This document shows, piece after piece, positions 55,787 through 64,000 of a stretch of 64,000 bases of DNA. This DNA comes from Tritrichomonas musculus (Eukaryota > Parabasalia > Tritrichomonadida > Tritrichomonadidae). Within the stretch, counting starts at the first letter, position 1; every line of letters starts with the position of its first letter. A program made the translations under genes and the position numbers. Below the pieces are notes generated by a model. That model ran no database searches. It was given only the letters and a program-made list of their open reading frames with translations, and had not been told where the DNA came from. The stretch lies in contig JAPFFF010000002.1 in assembly GCA_039105265.1 (NCBI GenBank), positions 4,526,001-4,590,000 of the forward strand, in the 5' to 3' direction.

Positions 55787-57730
55787 ATGTTATATAGAAA
55801 CGAGAGAGCTCATAATCTTCGCACTGAAACAGGAAACGTTCTTCATGCATTTGAAGAGATGAGAAACATGATTAATGTCAATGACGGTACACGTTCATTT
55901 TCATTTAGAACTGTTGACTGTCATGACCAACCAGCTCTGTTTACAGCTGGTCAATATTCGCAAATCAGTTTAACACATCCTGACCACTTCGTAAGTGATA
56001 TTGATAAAGGTTTCTTAACATTTCATGTTAAATTAGATTTATCATTGAATACAGATATGAGTAAATTAAATGAAATCAATGACCCCAACAACTTGTACAA
56101 ACTGTTTGTCGGTTTCAAATCATCAAACCAGTTGTTTGACAGGTTAGAGATTCTTCATAATAATGTCAATGTCGGATACCAACAGAATGAATGCATTCGT
56201 GAAGGCTTCTTGTATTCTTCAGTTAAACCAGAAGCCGAGAAGAAACGCCGCAGATTCGTTCATTCATTGTGGGAAAACATTAGCAACTATTCACAGACAC
56301 ATGCAGGAGTTTATGTTAACTTGAATTCATTTAAGAACACTGGAAGAAGTGAAGTCGAATTTGATTTGAATGTTCCTTTTGATGATTTGCTCGCATTACA
56401 AGCATTTGATTTATTCCCTAACGGAATCATTGGTGATTTATCAATTCGTTTTCAAGTCAGTCCAGCTGGTCTTGTTTGGGCAGTATTAGACCCTTACACA
56501 GTTGCTGAAGCAAAAGTATTTCTTGAAGACAATGATTCAATATCGATGGAAGAATTAAACAGACTAAAGGAAATCAAGGCACGAGGACACCTCAAACATC
56601 AATTCACACAAATCGGTAATCAAGCTGTGATTCCAGGACCTGGAGACAATCCAGACCCACCATCACCTGAACCAACACCAACGAAATATCAATTGAAGTA
56701 TGAAGTTAGAGAACAATACGTATCTGCATCTGGAGGTGATTTCGATGAACTGATTGAAAATTGTTCATTAATATTTAGCTTTACTGATGATGAATTTACT
56801 GAACTTGGAATTGAAAAGACTGATGATAATAAAGCAATTTGTCAAGCCCATTATACCAAAGAACATGGTAAATTACCTCAACCATCACATGCAGGTCATG
56901 TTTACGTTAACTTTGTATCTAAAACTGAAGCCAACAAGTTGATGAGCGCTCATTATTCAAAACAAACAGCGACATTAACTGTTAATCGAATGACAATCAT
57001 GGCTTGTAAATCTAATATGCAAGGCTTTGGTGTTTGTGAAGCTACAAGACAAGGAATTGAAGACATTTTAAGACAAGGTTTAATCATTCCTTCACAAAAA
57101 GTTGATTATCATGCTTTCCCAATCGCTCCAGCAGCAAACGGAATCAAGTCAACATTGAATATCCCATTAATCAATGCAACTAATTTATCAATCATGTTTC
57201 CAAAGCATCATAATGATTTAACTGTCTTTGAAAACCCAGTTTATCAAAACTGTTTCTTGAATATTGGTGGAAAGAACTTCCCAGACGAAAACGTTTCAAC
57301 TATTGGTGCACGATTCTTTGAGAATCAATTAACGGCTGGTGATTTAGATGCAATCACTCTTTCATGCACAAAGGAATTTGAAGACTCAATGACAATGCCA
57401 AAGAATGACGCGAACGGTAAGAGATACAACAACACAATCAGTGATGCAACATCATTTGTTTTCAACATTCAAACTGAACGAGCAAGTGCAGGATATTGTT
57501 ATGACGGACTTGATGGGGGATTTGGAAACGTTCAGATACAAGTCAATGGAATGCCTATCTATACTGGAAATGATGACACATATTTCAATGTTGTTGAACC
57601 AGACGGAACCATTGCCAGACCTCCACCTACTCAACTTTGGATAACTAGGGATTCTTACTTTAAACTATCATTGGAAGGCTTGGAATATGTTGATGACGAA
57701 TCACCACAAGGAAGCCAAGCAAATGAATAA
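55787..57730 (+). CDS. MCP: Major capsid protein, double jelly-roll type
   Basis: Identical in amino acids to E6 (50124-52067), exactly 5,663 bp downstream of it. Intact. Confidence 0.9.
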   Translation: MLYRNERAHNLRTETGNVLHAFEEMRNMINVNDGTRSFSFRTVDCHDQPALFTAGQYSQISLTHPDHFVSDIDKGFLTFHVKLDLSLNTDMSKLNEINDPNNLYKLFVGFKSSNQLFDRLEILHNNVNVGYQQNECIREGFLYSSVKPEAEKKRRRFVHSLWENISNYSQTHAGVYVNLNSFKNTGRSEVEFDLNVPFDDLLALQAFDLFPNGIIGDLSIRFQVSPAGLVWAVLDPYTVAEAKVFLEDNDSISMEELNRLKEIKARGHLKHQFTQIGNQAVIPGPGDNPDPPSPEPTPTKYQLKYEVREQYVSASGGDFDELIENCSLIFSFTDDEFTELGIEKTDDNKAICQAHYTKEHGKLPQPSHAGHVYVNFVSKTEANKLMSAHYSKQTATLTVNRMTIMACKSNMQGFGVCEATRQGIEDILRQGLIIPSQKVDYHAFPIAPAANGIKSTLNIPLINATNLSIMFPKHHNDLTVFENPVYQNCFLNIGGKNFPDENVSTIGARFFENQLTAGDLDAITLSCTKEFEDSMTMPKNDANGKRYNNTISDATSFVFNIQTERASAGYCYDGLDGGFGNVQIQVNGMPIYTGNDDTYFNVVEPDGTIARPPPTQLWITRDSYFKLSLEGLEYVDDESPQGSQANE

Positions 57731-57817
57731 ATGAATTGATTTCATTAAATAATCATTTTGCTTTGCAAAAGGGAACAGAGTTCCTTCATTAATGAATGCT
57801 TTATTTTTGCGATTCAA

Positions 57818-58894
57818 ATGAATGAATCAATCAACTATCCTTTCAAATCTAAATACAAGTACATCAAAGACACAAACATTAAAACAGAGCCCTATATTAA
57901 GGATTACCAATTGAAAACAGTAAAGAAACTATCAAAACCCGATTTTTCATTTGAACCGTATGCGTACGAAATTGATATAATGTTTGCATTAAACAAAGCT
58001 TATCTCGTCCTAATCAATGTAAACACCAAATACCTAATTGTTGAACCAATTGATTACAAATCTGAGTTGTATGTAATCAAAGTAATTGATAAACTAGTCA
58101 ATAAAAGGAATATCAGAATCGAAACAATTAAATGTGATGGTGAAAAGGCTTTCATATCAAATGCATTCAAAAGTTATTGCAACGGTAAAGAGCGATATCA
58201 ATCGGACAAACCATCAATTAAATTCAAAGCTCCTAACAAAATAAAGTTAATCATTGATGATTCACCTTTCACGAATGCACATAAATGTGTTGATGCCGTA
58301 ATCAGAACATTACGAAATGCTTTCGGTCAATCACAACAACGAATGACAAACAAAGTATTGATGCAACAAATGGTTGAATGGTACAATAACACTCCTCATT
58401 CATCTCTTCGCTTATTGAATCCTTTATACACATCATTTGACGAAGAAACTGATGAATACCTTGACAAACGACAATCAAAATACATTTATCTAACACCTCA
58501 ACAGATGCAAGATGACCGTGACCTTGAATGGCAATACATAAGAGCGAAATCAATGCAATTGAAAGAGATTCAACAAAAACAACGATTTAAAGGTCTTCTG
58601 TCATACAAACCCAAAAATATAATACTCATTCACACCGATTACGGAAAAACAGAAAAGAAACATGAAAAGCGAAGAAGAGTGTTCAATGAACTCGCTGAAT
58701 TCATTTGCTATGAGTCTGGAAACGTTAAATGTAAACTATTAAATCCTTTGCGTCAAACTAACAAAACACTGAAGAATAAAACAATAATAACTGTACCAAT
58801 CATGTACACAAAATATGTTTGTTCATCAATAGATGATTTGAATGATGATTATAAAATATTCTTTTTGGCTTATAAAACGCAAAATGAAAGCTAA
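57818..58894 (+). CDS. INT: Polinton integrase
   Basis: Intact 358 aa, identical in protein to E6. The start at MNESINYPF follows the TTTATTTTTG box. Confidence 0.9.
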   Translation: MNESINYPFKSKYKYIKDTNIKTEPYIKDYQLKTVKKLSKPDFSFEPYAYEIDIMFALNKAYLVLINVNTKYLIVEPIDYKSELYVIKVIDKLVNKRNIRIETIKCDGEKAFISNAFKSYCNGKERYQSDKPSIKFKAPNKIKLIIDDSPFTNAHKCVDAVIRTLRNAFGQSQQRMTNKVLMQQMVEWYNNTPHSSLRLLNPLYTSFDEETDEYLDKRQSKYIYLTPQQMQDDRDLEWQYIRAKSMQLKEIQQKQRFKGLLSYKPKNIILIHTDYGKTEKKHEKRRRVFNELAEFICYESGNVKCKLLNPLRQTNKTLKNKTIITVPIMYTKYVCSSIDDLNDDYKIFFLAYKTQNES

Positions 58895-59234
58895 ACAACC
58901 AATCACAAAACGATACTATCACACACAATCAAAAGATTTTAATCTTCCTGATGATTTCGTTTATAGTCGCAACAAGAAGTACATTGTTGTTCAGTATTGT
59001 GGGGCTGTTGTCAATCAACATATTGTCGGTGATTTGATGGTTCATTCAGATATCGTTGAATTCATGCCTTTCTGCGACCATTTCATTATGCTTGCTAACA
59101 GAAGACAAACGAAATACAGGAAATATGAGTGTCTGAACAACACAAAAAAAGAATATCATTTATGGTTCACAGACATGAAAGGAAACGTTATTGAACCTGA
59201 ATCATTTATATTCAGTTGCTTATTAATTTATTGA
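58884..59234 (+). CDS. 116-aa candidate minor capsid (penton-like) protein
   Basis: Intact E7 copy, identical in protein to E6. Confidence 0.5.
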   Translation: MKAKQPITKRYYHTQSKDFNLPDDFVYSRNKKYIVVQYCGAVVNQHIVGDLMVHSDIVEFMPFCDHFIMLANRRQTKYRKYECLNNTKKEYHLWFTDMKGNVIEPESFIFSCLLIY

Positions 59235-59241
59235 ATTCAAA

Positions 59242-59366
59242 ATGAATAACAATCATTCGCCTCCAGTGTTTGATGCTTTTTTTGGTCCTTCATCATATAA
59301 ACCACCTGAATACTATCCAAACACACCAAAATTCGTTAACATCACTGAAGGACCACCACCAACATG
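59242..59366 (+). pseudogene. 176-aa Pro-rich gene, 5' part, cut at the E8 junction
   Basis: Same truncation point as at 53703, in the same sequence context, which identifies the tandem-duplication junction. Confidence 0.8.
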
Positions 59367-59587
59367 AGTAGTGATAGTGGACCGTCTGGTTGGGGGATAT
59401 AAAATGACCCCCTTGTCATAGGGTTTACAGACCCCAAACCTCAGCCCCATGACTCAAAAAATCGCCACTTTTTCAAAATTAGCCCTCGAAACTTTCACAA
59501 AATGGCATAGACAAATTTTGAATAAATTGACAAACTCCCAAAAATAACATCTCTTTAAATGGTGGGAGTTTTTTATCCTCCCATAAA

Positions 59588-59938
59588 ATGACAAACTATT
59601 ATCAACACATTAATGACTTTGAAGATATTGTTCCAATTGATAATGTAATGCCTGCTGATGTTAAACAATTGATATCACATTGCAATCACACTTTTCATAA
59701 AAGGTTTTATTTCTTCAGTCCTTCAACAAAGAAATTTTATCGATATTATCCTGATGAACAACAATCAAAAGAATTACCAAGCAGATTTAAAACCAATAGC
59801 ATATCACCAGCTTATCGTTTAACTCCTGACATTTCATTCAAATCAGGAAAGAAAATCAAAGATGATATAATTATTAGCAAACATTTCATTAAAAGAATTG
59901 AACAAATGAATTCATTAACGATACCATCATGTCATTAG
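59588..59938 (+). CDS. 116-aa tip cargo protein
   Basis: Second copy of the E7 cargo (53925-54275), identical in protein, with the same hairpin and direct TIR blocks around it. Confidence 0.65.
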   Translation: MTNYYQHINDFEDIVPIDNVMPADVKQLISHCNHTFHKRFYFFSPSTKKFYRYYPDEQQSKELPSRFKTNSISPAYRLTPDISFKSGKKIKDDIIISKHFIKRIEQMNSLTIPSCH

Positions 59939-60205
59939 GGGATTAAAAAATGACCCCTCAAACCAGGCTTTACAGACCCCAAACATCGGCGCCATGACTC
60001 AAAAAATCACCACTTTTTCAAAATTAGCCTCTCATTTCATTCAAAAATCGGGTAGACACTTTGAATCTTCATCTTTGAATTTACATCTTTGAACTTGTTT
60101 AGTAGTATATATCAGTCGGTTTCCGTCAGGCTAAAGCCCACCGTCAACACGACTAATGAACAAAAATAATATGAACTCATTTAATGATTACCATCAATTG
60201 ATGAT

Positions 60206-60433
60206 TCATTTATTAGACAGTTCATTTAATTCATTCTCAAGTTGATGAACTTTATTTTTGAGGCTGTTGATGTCTTCGATAAGAGACTCACGAACGGCAA
60301 GACCATCAGACCCCAACATTCCTGATTTGATATTGTTGAGACATTGTTTGTAATCATAACACTTTTCTTTTAATCCTCGTTTGATTCGTTTTAGTTCTGG
60401 TATTTCTTTCTTGTATTCTGTTAGTTCACTCAT
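60206..60433 (-). CDS. 75-aa coiled-coil protein
   Basis: E8 copy, identical in protein to E7. One base differs near its stop (GACAG for GACAA at about 60218). Confidence 0.7.
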   Translation of the reverse strand: MSELTEYKKEIPELKRIKRGLKEKCYDYKQCLNNIKSGMLGSDGLAVRESLIEDINSLKNKVHQLENELNELSNK

Positions 60434-60447
60434 TTAATAACAATTAA

Positions 60448-60607
60448 ATGTCTGCTATTAATCAAATGAGAACCATTCATGATGATAAACACAAAAACTA
60501 TTTTGATAGATTACAATTAACGATGCAAAAGAAGAGAACAAAAATAAACTCAGCTCCGACAGTGAAATGTTATAATGAAAAAGGTAATGTATTTCATGAA
60601 CCACCTC
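60448..60607 (+). pseudogene. 77-aa gene, 5' part, cut by E9
   Basis: The frame matches E7 to the codons for HEPP and is then interrupted by the E9 tip AGTAGTGATGGTCGG. Confidence 0.8.
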
Positions 60608-61000
60608 AGTAGTGATGGTCGGAACGTTCCATCGGTCTGTTCCATCAGTGGGCCATAAGTGGTCCCATATGTCGGCCATAAGTGTGCCATATGCGGCCTA
60701 TTTTCGGAATTTGTATGGGCCCGAATATAAGCGTTTTATAAGCGTTTTGGGGTGGGTTCACTATGGGCACAAAATGGGGAACTCTATGTGGCCCCATGAC
60801 TCAAAAAAACGCTTATAAAACGCCCATATTCGGGCCCATACAAATTCCGAAAATAGCCCACATATGGCACACCTATGGACCACTTATGGGACCACTTATG
60901 GAACACCATGACAGACAAAAATATTCCATATTCGGGGACTCAGATGATTTTGGGAAAACCTATTTTTATATTTGAATATTGATTTTTTATCGCATCCCAA
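60608..61000. repeat. Left terminal region of E9 with a long imperfect hairpin
   Basis: Arms of roughly 110-120 bp (about 60632-60750 and 60808-60914) are inverted copies: TTTTCGGAATTTGTATGGGC in the left arm faces GCCCATACAAATTCCGAAAA in the right. Both arms also carry several CCATAAGTGG / CCACTTATGG units. The ~60-bp loop includes CCCCATGACTCAAAAAA, a block also found in the E6 and E7 TIRs. ORFs across this region are by-products of the repeat. TTTTTTATCGCATCCCAA leads into the first gene. Confidence 0.8.
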
Positions 61001-61480
61001 ATGGAAGCCACTCCAAGCTACCTCAATGTCTACGAATACATCAACACACTAGTAGCCCTATTGCCAAAGCCTGATGAATTTGCACAATGCAATTTCGCGA
61101 TATTATGTGACAAGTTCCCATTCAACTTGAAGAACTCATTGTACCTCGCGAAGGTCCTATATGTATCACTCCAGAATGATACTGAAACCATTAGATTCTA
61201 CCCTAATAAGCTCAAGGAGATGGGCCTCGAATTTGTCAAACTATCATCCAATAGTAGACGCAAATTGAGTGTCAACATGCAGGAGTTCTTCGTAAATGGG
61301 AATACCGAGAAGCACGAATACAAGGAATGCCCGTATTACAACTACTCGATTGAGAAAACCAATATAAATACCAAGGATCTCATCGCCAAATTACGTGAAA
61401 AATACAATATTGTAGAACCTGATGTATTCATCGGCAAGCATCAGGATTTGGTATTGGATGCTGACCCAGAGTTTGCCTAA
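61001..61480 (+). CDS. 159-aa conserved protein, unknown function
   Basis: Homologue of the 152-aa E5 protein (37761-38219), sharing QCxFxILCDxxP, KVLYxSLxN, the SSNSRRKLS / TSNVRRRIS block and YYNYSI. It begins MEATPSYLNVYEYINTLVAL. As in E5 it is the outermost gene at this end and converges on the ATPase, overlapping it by 4 bp. Marked divergence with conserved blocks indicates purifying selection. Confidence 0.75.
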   Translation: MEATPSYLNVYEYINTLVALLPKPDEFAQCNFAILCDKFPFNLKNSLYLAKVLYVSLQNDTETIRFYPNKLKEMGLEFVKLSSNSRRKLSVNMQEFFVNGNTEKHEYKECPYYNYSIEKTNINTKDLIAKLREKYNIVEPDVFIGKHQDLVLDADPEFA

Positions 61481-62436
61481 ACCTTTGAGTACACCACTTG
61501 CATATCGTGTTCAACCGTGTTCACCAATATGAAATCATGGCCCGATAAGGTCCTATATTTTTGCCACAACTCCTCGAACTCACACGGTATGCTCACCTGC
61601 TGATATATGTAATTGAGTTTCTGTCGTGAGAACCCATTGAATATGAAGAATGATGTGCAGTTATTTTTGTAATCGGTTGGCACACCCTTGAAGAACTGGA
61701 TATTGATGTACACGATTGAGTTCTTATGACGCAACTGGGTGATATAGTTTGTGAAGTATGCTGATTTCAACAGCTTGCTCTTAATGAAGTCCTCGCACAG
61801 GATTATGGTGTTGAGTGGTACATTGGGTTTCCCGAGTTTGCTGATATGGAGGAACTCAAACATCTGCTGCAGCTTGGACTCGTCGAGAGTAACCTTCCCA
61901 ACTGAGCTATATTTGTTATACAACTCCTTCCATAGATCGAGCTCCTTCAAATACCGTTCAGCATTACTATCAGCGACGACCTCAATGGGCAAGTTGATGA
62001 GCTCGCGTTGAGATTCAAATGTGGAATCATTTATAATACCGTTCTTACTCACATACACGATCAGGTGGAACGGATTCTGCGAATCCTCAGGGGTTCCCCC
62101 AAACCTCCCATTATTGAGTCTACTCATTTGAATGATATCGCGAATTACTGTATGGCTCTTGCCTTTGCCTTGTGATGCCACCAGTATGTTCAAAGTATTG
62201 TACCACGCATAGATCCCATTAGCGATTGGCCTTATGGATGCATTCGTGATTTTATCCCTATTCTTGGAATAGGCCTCACTCATAGCCACATCTACATCGA
62301 ATCTCTGGGATACCGGTTGCTGCCTCTGGTACCTATCGAATGTATCAAGATCAATTGGATCCTCACTGGAACTGTCTGATAATTCAATAGATGTATAGTC
62401 GAAAAGGGTTGGTTGTAGGCGCTTGTAATATAACAT
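61477..62436 (-). CDS. ATP: Genome-packaging ATPase (FtsK/HerA, A32-like)
   Basis: 319 aa. It has RPIANGIYAWYNTLNILV followed by Walker A ASQGKGKS, Walker B IILCEDF and FNGFSRQKLNYIYQQ. Compared with E5 it has a short insertion (FGGTPEDSQNP) after the first helix. GCTTTTATTTTTGATTAA immediately precedes the ATG, supporting the start. Confidence 0.92.
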   Translation of the reverse strand: MLYYKRLQPTLFDYTSIELSDSSSEDPIDLDTFDRYQRQQPVSQRFDVDVAMSEAYSKNRDKITNASIRPIANGIYAWYNTLNILVASQGKGKSHTVIRDIIQMSRLNNGRFGGTPEDSQNPFHLIVYVSKNGIINDSTFESQRELINLPIEVVADSNAERYLKELDLWKELYNKYSSVGKVTLDESKLQQMFEFLHISKLGKPNVPLNTIILCEDFIKSKLLKSAYFTNYITQLRHKNSIVYINIQFFKGVPTDYKNNCTSFFIFNGFSRQKLNYIYQQVSIPCEFEELWQKYRTLSGHDFILVNTVEHDMQVVYSKV

Positions 62437-62489
62437 TTAATCAAAAATAAAGCTTTTATGCGAAAAGCTCTAAGTGGCGATGATGCCAC

Positions 62490-62639
62490 TTAGGCATATA
62501 GTGTGCGCCTTAGCTCATCGGTCAGCTCAGGTGGTTCATCTTCAGCTGTAAGCGATACCAGTAATAGCAGTTCAACTACATTGGTCACCAATATCAACCC
62601 CAATAGTATATTCATAATGATTTCACTAGCGGTGGCCAT
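62490..62639 (-). CDS. 49-aa single-pass membrane protein
   Basis: This short frame encodes MATASEIIMNILLGLILVTN, continuing hydrophobic (VVELLLLVSL), then a charged tail with EPPELTDELRRTLYA. It corresponds to the 43-aa gene at 36702-36833 in tail sequence, topology, strand and position between the 196/208-aa gene and the ATPase. It is probably translated and inserted in a membrane. Confidence 0.75.
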   Translation of the reverse strand: MATASEIIMNILLGLILVTNVVELLLLVSLTAEDEPPELTDELRRTLYA

Positions 62640-62649
62640 TTATACAAAT

Positions 62650-63270
62650 TTAAATACAAATTTTGAGTGATATCGAGTGTCTTATGAGCTCAGTCCAAAC
62701 ATGGTTATATCCATATTTCAACTCATTGGATACCCCGTTTTTGGACACCAATATCTTATCGATTTTCATGTACTTCGAGTTTGAAACACAACCAGTGCAC
62801 CCACTGTCCTCATTGATGACCAGCTCAACCTTGTCAGCCTTAGTGAGTATCTTAATGAGCTCCATCAGTGTATTGCTATGACACACAAGATAGTTGTTCA
62901 TCCTCAGTGGATTGGTCTCATAGATATTCAGCAATATCTCGAGGAATTTATTTTTGGTACCCAAGTCGTCAGTGTCGGGGTCTAATGATCGATCGATGGG
63001 TGGACTGTTTATTGGAGCAACTGATGGATATGGACCAGTTGTCGAGGGTGTAGTAAAATTTGCATCCTGTGTGCCATTTTGCGTGTATACCCCTTCGGGG
63101 TTTAGACCTTTAGTATATCCCATTTGGGGTTGCATCTGTGGGACTTGAGGGTATGATACCGGTTGAACTGGTGGAGGTCTATTCGCGGCGATCTTAATAT
63201 TCACATTCTGCTCTTGCTTAACACTCGCATCATTCTCACTTGATAGAATTCTAGCCTTATGGAGAGACAT
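62650..63270 (-). CDS. ~206-aa conserved protein beside the ATPase
   Basis: The start MSLHKARILSSENDASVKQE was chosen by alignment with the E5 homologue; the two extra upstream codons in this frame do not begin with ATG. A Pro/Gln-rich linker (QPVSYPQVPQMQPQMGYTK) is followed by the conserved C-terminal domain (NPLRMNNYLVCHSNTLMELI, ADKVELVINEDSGCTGC). Core family of unknown role. Confidence 0.72.
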   Translation of the reverse strand: MSLHKARILSSENDASVKQEQNVNIKIAANRPPPVQPVSYPQVPQMQPQMGYTKGLNPEGVYTQNGTQDANFTTPSTTGPYPSVAPINSPPIDRSLDPDTDDLGTKNKFLEILLNIYETNPLRMNNYLVCHSNTLMELIKILTKADKVELVINEDSGCTGCVSNSKYMKIDKILVSKNGVSNELKYGYNHVWTELIRHSISLKICI

Positions 63271-63312
63271 TTCCAAAGTGCAAAAATATTTTTACCACTA
63301 ATGCCATATTTC

Positions 63313-64000
63313 TTATGCCATTTCTGGATCAACTTGTGAGCCAGCTGGTGATTCATCATCGATATATTCAAGGCCATCGAGTGAGAGCTTGAAGTAGGTG
63401 TCTCTGCATAAACAGAGTTGGACAGGTGGTGGTCTAACAATGGCTCCACTTGGTTCGATAATCTTGTAATATGTATCATTATCACCAGTGAATATTGGTT
63501 GACCATTGACTTGAATTTGGATATTGCCTTTGCCACCATCTAAGCCATCATAACAGTATCCAGCAGATGCACGTTCAGTTTGGACATTGAATACAAATGA
63601 TGTGGCATCACTCAATGTATTTCGATATCGGACACCGTTTTCATCGTTCTTGGGCATGGTGAAGCTATCTTCGAATTCCTTTGAACATTGGAGTGTGATA
63701 CCATCGAGGTCTCCAGCAGTTAATTGGCTTTCGAAGAATCTGGCGCCAATGGTACTGACATTCTCATCTGGGAAGTTCTTACCACCGATATTCAAAAAGC
63801 AGTTTTGGTAAACCGGATTCTCAAATACAGTCAAATCATTGTGATGCTTGGGGAACAACAATGACATGCTTGTGACATTGATTAATGGGATATTCAATGT
63901 AGACTTGATTCCGTTAGCGGCTGCTGCAATTGGGAATGCATGGTAATCGACCTTTTGAGATGGGATTACTAGGCCTTCACGTAATATGGATTCAATGCTT
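63313..64000 (-). CDS. MCP: Major capsid protein, C-terminal part (window-edge partial)
   Basis: The frame stays open to the window edge and covers the second jelly-roll half: FPKHHNDLTVFENPVY, NIGGKNFPDENV, YCYDGLDGGKGN and a tail ESPAGSQVDPEMA with four extra residues. It is clearly homologous to the E2-E7 capsid proteins but uses more G/C-ending codons. In E9 the capsid gene directly follows the 208-aa gene, unlike E5, where polymerase, fibre and integrase lie between. Confidence 0.88.
   Translation of the reverse strand, partial: SIESILREGLVIPSQKVDYHAFPIAAAANGIKSTLNIPLINVTSMSLLFPKHHNDLTVFENPVYQNCFLNIGGKNFPDENVSTIGARFFESQLTAGDLDGITLQCSKEFEDSFTMPKNDENGVRYRNTLSDATSFVFNVQTERASAGYCYDGLDGGKGNIQIQVNGQPIFTGDNDTYYKIIEPSGAIVRPPPVQLCLCRDTYFKLSLDGLEYIDDESPAGSQVDPEMA

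Larger units (their letters stand above)
53704..59366. mobile_element. E7: 5,663-bp unit of a tandem array
   Basis: It starts AGTAGTGATAGTGGACCGTC and ends at the same AACATG junction in the 176-aa gene where E8 starts. From the 75-aa gene onward it matches E6 nearly exactly, apart from a 7-bp deletion near 55675. The repeat of the same junction shows that E8 arose by duplication of E7, not by a separate insertion. Confidence 0.85.
59367..60607. mobile_element. E8: third, truncated unit of the tandem array
   Basis: It repeats E7 from the tip through the cargo gene, TIR block, 75-aa gene and part of the 77-aa gene, with hardly a difference. It is cut at 60607 by E9; CACCTC (60602-60607) is the inferred TSD. 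The remainder of the unit should lie right of E9. Confidence 0.85.
60608..64000. mobile_element. E9: left end of a diverged Polinton family
   Basis: It begins AGTAGTGATGGTCGGAACG, sharing only the first nine or so bases with the E6 tip. Visible genes are the 159-aa, ATPase, 49-aa membrane, 208-aa and capsid genes, equivalent to the ATPase end of E5 but here joined directly to the capsid gene. Codon choice is visibly less AT-rich than in E1-E8. It runs off the window. Confidence 0.88.

Noticed and set aside
53704-59366. E7 and E8 as two independent insertions at the same site
   Set aside because: The identical junction and constant 5,663-bp spacing are explained more simply by tandem duplication.
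60458-60975. Several 68-73-aa ORFs in the E9 terminal region
   Set aside because: They come from the inverted repeat and span the E8/E9 junction; codon use and composition follow the repeat, not a protein.
1-64000. CRISPR arrays, rRNA genes or bacterial operon signals
   Set aside because: None seen. Repeats are TIRs and gene paralogues, and gene starts lack ribosome-binding sites.

Overview
The window is a stack of nested Polinton/Maverick elements, large virus-like DNA transposons of protists and animals. No ordinary host gene is visible. AT-rich sequence, Asn/Lys-rich proteins, TAAA strings at or near many stop codons, no visible introns, a KilA-N gene and Mavericks packed inside Mavericks all fit the parabasalid Trichomonas vaginalis or a close relative. 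That assignment is an inference; no host marker gene is present.

Layout, by unit labels used throughout. E1 (1-928): right end of an element inserted in the fibre gene of E2. E2 (929-10975): right half of an element, itself inserted in the capsid gene of E3. E3 (10976-14137): right end of an element inserted in the capsid gene of E4. E4 (14138-17173 and 39116-48577): one element split by E5 inside its 116-aa gene and cut in its polymerase gene by E6. E5 (17174-39115): a complete 21,942-bp element with ~853-bp terminal inverted repeats (TIRs) and a 6-bp target-site duplication (TSD), GACGAC. E6 (48578-53703), E7 (53704-59366) and E8 (59367-60607): three head-to-tail, near-identical partial units with a 5,663-bp period. 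E9 (60608-64000, runs off the window): left end of a diverged, visibly less AT-rich family.

The gene set is best read from E5, left to right: TIR with a 119-aa cargo gene; two small divergent genes (75 and 77 aa); a coiled-coil protein; an 84-aa amphipathic protein; the major capsid protein (MCP); a retroviral-type integrase; a 116-aa candidate penton; a Pro-rich basic protein; an 852-aa protein; a 1,065-aa fibre-like protein; a 640-bp non-coding block with a tRNA-like box pair and a hairpin; a decayed KilA-N gene; a 1,527-aa protein-primed DNA polymerase with an embedded HNH nuclease-like domain; 168-, 81- and 196-aa proteins; a 43-aa single-pass membrane protein missed by length cut-offs; the packaging ATPase; a 152-aa protein; and the right TIR with a second copy of the cargo gene. 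Polymerase, integrase, capsid and ATPase together indicate protein-primed replication, integration and virion formation. No adenain-like protease is recognisable.

The most interesting signals are: the conserved membrane peptide beside the ATPase in two diverged families; cargo genes at the tips flanked by direct repeats of TIR sequence, suggesting a terminal gene-capture mechanism; a shared AC dinucleotide in the inferred TSDs; a hypervariable domain between the two halves of the MCP; and recurrent AT-rich motifs at gene ends and starts.
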